A DNA stretch of 64,000 nucleotides from Streptosporangiaceae bacterium (GTDB lineage: Bacteria; Actinomycetota; Actinomycetes; Streptosporangiales; Streptosporangiaceae), in NCBI GenBank assembly GCA_025964695.1, contig JAOPYK010000309.1, positions 1 through 64,000 on the forward strand, in the 5' to 3' direction. Position 1 is the first letter of the stretch; each line of letters starts with the position of its first letter. This document shows positions 62,136 through 64,000 of the stretch, piece after piece. The notes below the pieces were generated by a model. It was given only the letters and a program-made list of their open reading frames with translations, made no database searches and was not told the DNA's origin. The translations under genes and the position numbers were made by a program.

Positions 62136-62903
62136 ATGCGGACTGGACTGCAGGGGAAGACGGCGCTGATCACCGGCGCCTCGCGAGGTATCGGAAAGGC
62201 GATCGCCTTTGGACTGGCCGGCGAAGGGGCCAATATCGTGCTCTCCTCCCGTCGGCAGGAGGCCCTCGACGAGGTGGCGGCGGAGCTCCGGGCCGCCCAC
62301 CCGGATGTCGGCGTGCTGGCCAAGGCCGCCCATGTCGGTGACGAGGATCAGGCCCGAGCGTGCGTCGACGCCACGATCGCCGAGTTCGGCGGCCTGGACG
62401 TGCTGGTCAACAATGCCGGGACCAGCGTGCACTTCGGGCCGCTGGCCGAGATCGACGCCGCGGCCGCCGCGAAGACCGTCCAGGTCAACCAGTTCGCGGT
62501 GGTGCAGTGGACGCAGCTCGCCTGGAAGGCGTGGATGGCGGAGCACGGCGGCTCGGTCATCAACATGGCCAGCGTCGGCGGTCTCGTGACCGAGCACGGT
62601 ATCGGTTACTACAACGCCACCAAGGCCGCGGTCATCCATCTGAGCCGGCAGTTCGCTATGGAACTCGCCCCGGGCGTACGCGTCAACGCGATCGCCCCGG
62701 GCCTGGTCAAGACCCAGCTCGCCAGGGCCCTCTGGGAGGGCAACGAAGAGGCGATCAGCAAGTACCTGCCGCTCGGCCGGCTCGGCGTGCCCGCGGACAT
62801 CGCCAACGCGGCCGTCTTCCTCGCCGGTGACGCGTCATCCTGGATGACCGGGCAGACCCTGGTCATCGACGGCGGCGCCATGATCCGCCCGTCCATCGCC
62901 TGA
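62136..62903 (+). CDS. Short-chain dehydrogenase/reductase
   Basis: 255 residues, classical SDR. Cofactor motif TGASRGIG, NNAG, Ser in NMASVGG and catalytic Tyr159-x3-Lys163 (YYNATK); the tail GQTLVIDGGAMIRPS is typical. Arg after TGAS and SSRRQ suggest NADP(H) preference. ATG 62136 follows GAGGAG. By context, it may oxidise a hydroxyacyl-CoA or steroid alcohol. Start of an operon with the LLM gene. Confidence 0.92.
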   Translation: MRTGLQGKTALITGASRGIGKAIAFGLAGEGANIVLSSRRQEALDEVAAELRAAHPDVGVLAKAAHVGDEDQARACVDATIAEFGGLDVLVNNAGTSVHFGPLAEIDAAAAAKTVQVNQFAVVQWTQLAWKAWMAEHGGSVINMASVGGLVTEHGIGYYNATKAAVIHLSRQFAMELAPGVRVNAIAPGLVKTQLARALWEGNEEAISKYLPLGRLGVPADIANAAVFLAGDASSWMTGQTLVIDGGAMIRPSIA

Positions 62904-62999
62904 CCGAAGCCGCCGCCCTCCGTGACCGACTCGAGAGCCGGCCAATCGACAGCCGACATCGACAGGCGGCCGATCACGGAGGAAGAGAAGGAGACGAGC

Positions 63000-63956
63000 A
63001 TGACCTCTCGCTGGGGATTGACGATTCCGCTGACAGGGATGGCGTTGCCGGAGCAGCGCGAGATCATCTCTGAGCTGCCCGCACTGGGCTACACCGACGC
63101 CTGGTCCGCGGAGACCAATGGCGCCGACGCCTTCACGCCGCTGGCCCTCGCCTCGCAGTGGGCGCCGGAGCTACGGCTCGGCCCGGCGATCGTGCCGGTC
63201 TACACCCGTGGCCCCGCGTTGCTGGCCCAGCACGCCGCGACCATGGCGGAACTGGCCCCCGGCCGGTTCGTGCTCGGCATCGGGACGTCCTCGCCGGCGA
63301 TCGTCGAGCGCTGGAACGGCGTCCCGTTCGTGGAGCCGTACAAGAAGGTCAGGGACACCCTGCGCTTTCTGCGGCGCGCGCTCGCCGGGGAGAAGGTCAC
63401 CGACGAGGCGCTCGGCGTGAAGGGCTTCAAGCTGGACCTGGTGCCCCAGACCCCGCCGAAGATCGTGCTCGCGGCGCTCCGTCCCGGCATGCTGCGGCTG
63501 GCGGCGCGCGAGGCCGACGGCGCCATCACCAACTGGCTGGCCCCGCACGACGTGCGCAAGGTGCGCGCGGAGCTGGGGGACGAGAAGGAACTGATCGCGC
63601 GGATCTTCGTCTGCCCGACCGAGAACGTGGACGAGGCCAGGCAGCTGGGCCGCTGGCTGATCGCCGCCTACATGACCGTGCCGGTGTACGCGGCGTTCCA
63701 CGACTGGCTCGGCCGGGGGGACGCGCTCCAGCCGATGCACGAGGCCTGGGCGGCCGGTGATCGCAAAGGCGCCCTGGAGGTCATTCCGGAGGAGGTGGTC
63801 GACGACCTGATCGTGCATGGTTCCCCGGACGTCTGCCGGAGCCGGATCCGCGAGTACAGGGAGAACGGGCTGGACACCCCGGTCCTCGCGGTGCTGCCCG
63901 GTGGTGGCCTGGCGATACCCGACGCCGTACGCGCGCTGGCGCCGACCACGGGCTGA
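63000..63956 (+). CDS. LLM-class F420-dependent oxidoreductase
   Basis: 318 residues, luciferase-like TIM barrel. YTDAWSAETNGADAFTPLALA and the cofactor-phosphate region RFVLGIGTSSPAIVERWNGVPF are typical of F420-dependent members (Rv3520c type). ATG 63000 follows AAGGAG at 6 nt; the longer frame to 62922 has no site. Rv3520c lies beside Rv3521-Rv3523 in M. tuberculosis, supporting a steroid-pathway role; substrate unknown. The window ends 44 bp after its stop. Confidence 0.88.
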   Translation: MTSRWGLTIPLTGMALPEQREIISELPALGYTDAWSAETNGADAFTPLALASQWAPELRLGPAIVPVYTRGPALLAQHAATMAELAPGRFVLGIGTSSPAIVERWNGVPFVEPYKKVRDTLRFLRRALAGEKVTDEALGVKGFKLDLVPQTPPKIVLAALRPGMLRLAAREADGAITNWLAPHDVRKVRAELGDEKELIARIFVCPTENVDEARQLGRWLIAAYMTVPVYAAFHDWLGRGDALQPMHEAWAAGDRKGALEVIPEEVVDDLIVHGSPDVCRSRIREYRENGLDTPVLAVLPGGGLAIPDAVRALAPTTG

Positions 63957-64000
63957 TCGCCCCTGACTTTGCGTTAACCGGACGTTTCTGTTGCGGCTGC

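Noticed and set aside
50680-63956. Secondary-metabolite (polyketide) cluster suggested by thiolases and CoA ligases
   Set aside because: No ketosynthase, acyl carrier protein or tailoring set; the thiolase-fold proteins match Ltp-type steroid aldolases paired with DUF35 proteins.

Overview
High-GC actinobacterial chromosome (GC-rich third codon positions, many GTG starts, several near-leaderless promoters). The content fits the Streptosporangiales (Nonomuraea/Streptosporangium type). This is inferred from protein resemblance only, as no rRNA gene is present.

Layout. (1) 1-6.2 kb: 3' part of a P5C dehydrogenase (pruA), a HAD-like protein whose motif-I nucleophile Asp is Asn, acetoacetyl-CoA synthetase, a small secreted protein and a secreted NlpC/P60 hydrolase with a repetitive His/Leu/Asp/Arg linker. 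(2) 6.4-15 kb: two tandem transmembrane Ser/Thr kinases with nearly the same kinase half but different outer tails (Gly/Thr repeats versus paired-Cys repeats), then the large NAD-glutamate dehydrogenase. (3) 15-25.2 kb: conserved translation-quality and division block: prfB, ftsE, ftsX, an S41 protease, smpB and ssrA (tmRNA). Two paralogous lipoproteins flank prfB, and a MecA_N/PBP-type lipoprotein that has lost all three transpeptidase motifs sits between smpB and ssrA. (4) 25.2-32.7 kb: AhpD-like protein, EI24-type membrane protein, two paralogous membrane-anchored hypotheticals and a double-domain acyl-CoA dehydrogenase. (5) 32.8-48.2 kb: envelope polysaccharide locus: GT-C-like membrane protein, DUF2613-like peptide, GT2, GT4, a 1504-residue AftD-like arabinofuranosyltransferase and an acyltransferase. 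A PadR-FAD-monooxygenase pair, another GT2, a DHA2 transporter and a DUF3068 protein follow. (6) 48.3-64 kb: steroid/acyl-CoA catabolic region: nitronate-monooxygenase-like enzyme, enoyl-CoA hydratase, acyl-CoA synthetase, a DUF35 protein, Ltp4- and Ltp3-like side-chain aldolase homologues, a FadD19-like ligase, MarR and TetR regulators, a second DUF35/thiolase pair, an SDR and an F420-type LLM oxidoreductase.

How region 6 may work: CoA ligases load a side-chain acid, an enoyl-CoA hydratase adds water, and thiolase-fold/DUF35 pairs cleave by retro-aldol chemistry. Its gene set resembles M. tuberculosis Rv3515c-Rv3523. Two exact matches and one near match to the KstR consensus TnnAACnnGTTnnA lie in its promoter regions, suggesting one regulon.

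The most notable unexplained signals are: the dead transpeptidase beside ssrA; a recurring intercistronic repeat that carries a ribosome-binding site and a small ORF upstream of two thiolases; a frameshifted membrane gene under a perfect palindromic operator ahead of tetR; several 50-81 bp tandem duplications at gene 3' ends; and a four-copy 14-bp repeat. No CRISPR array, transposase, integrase or prophage was found.
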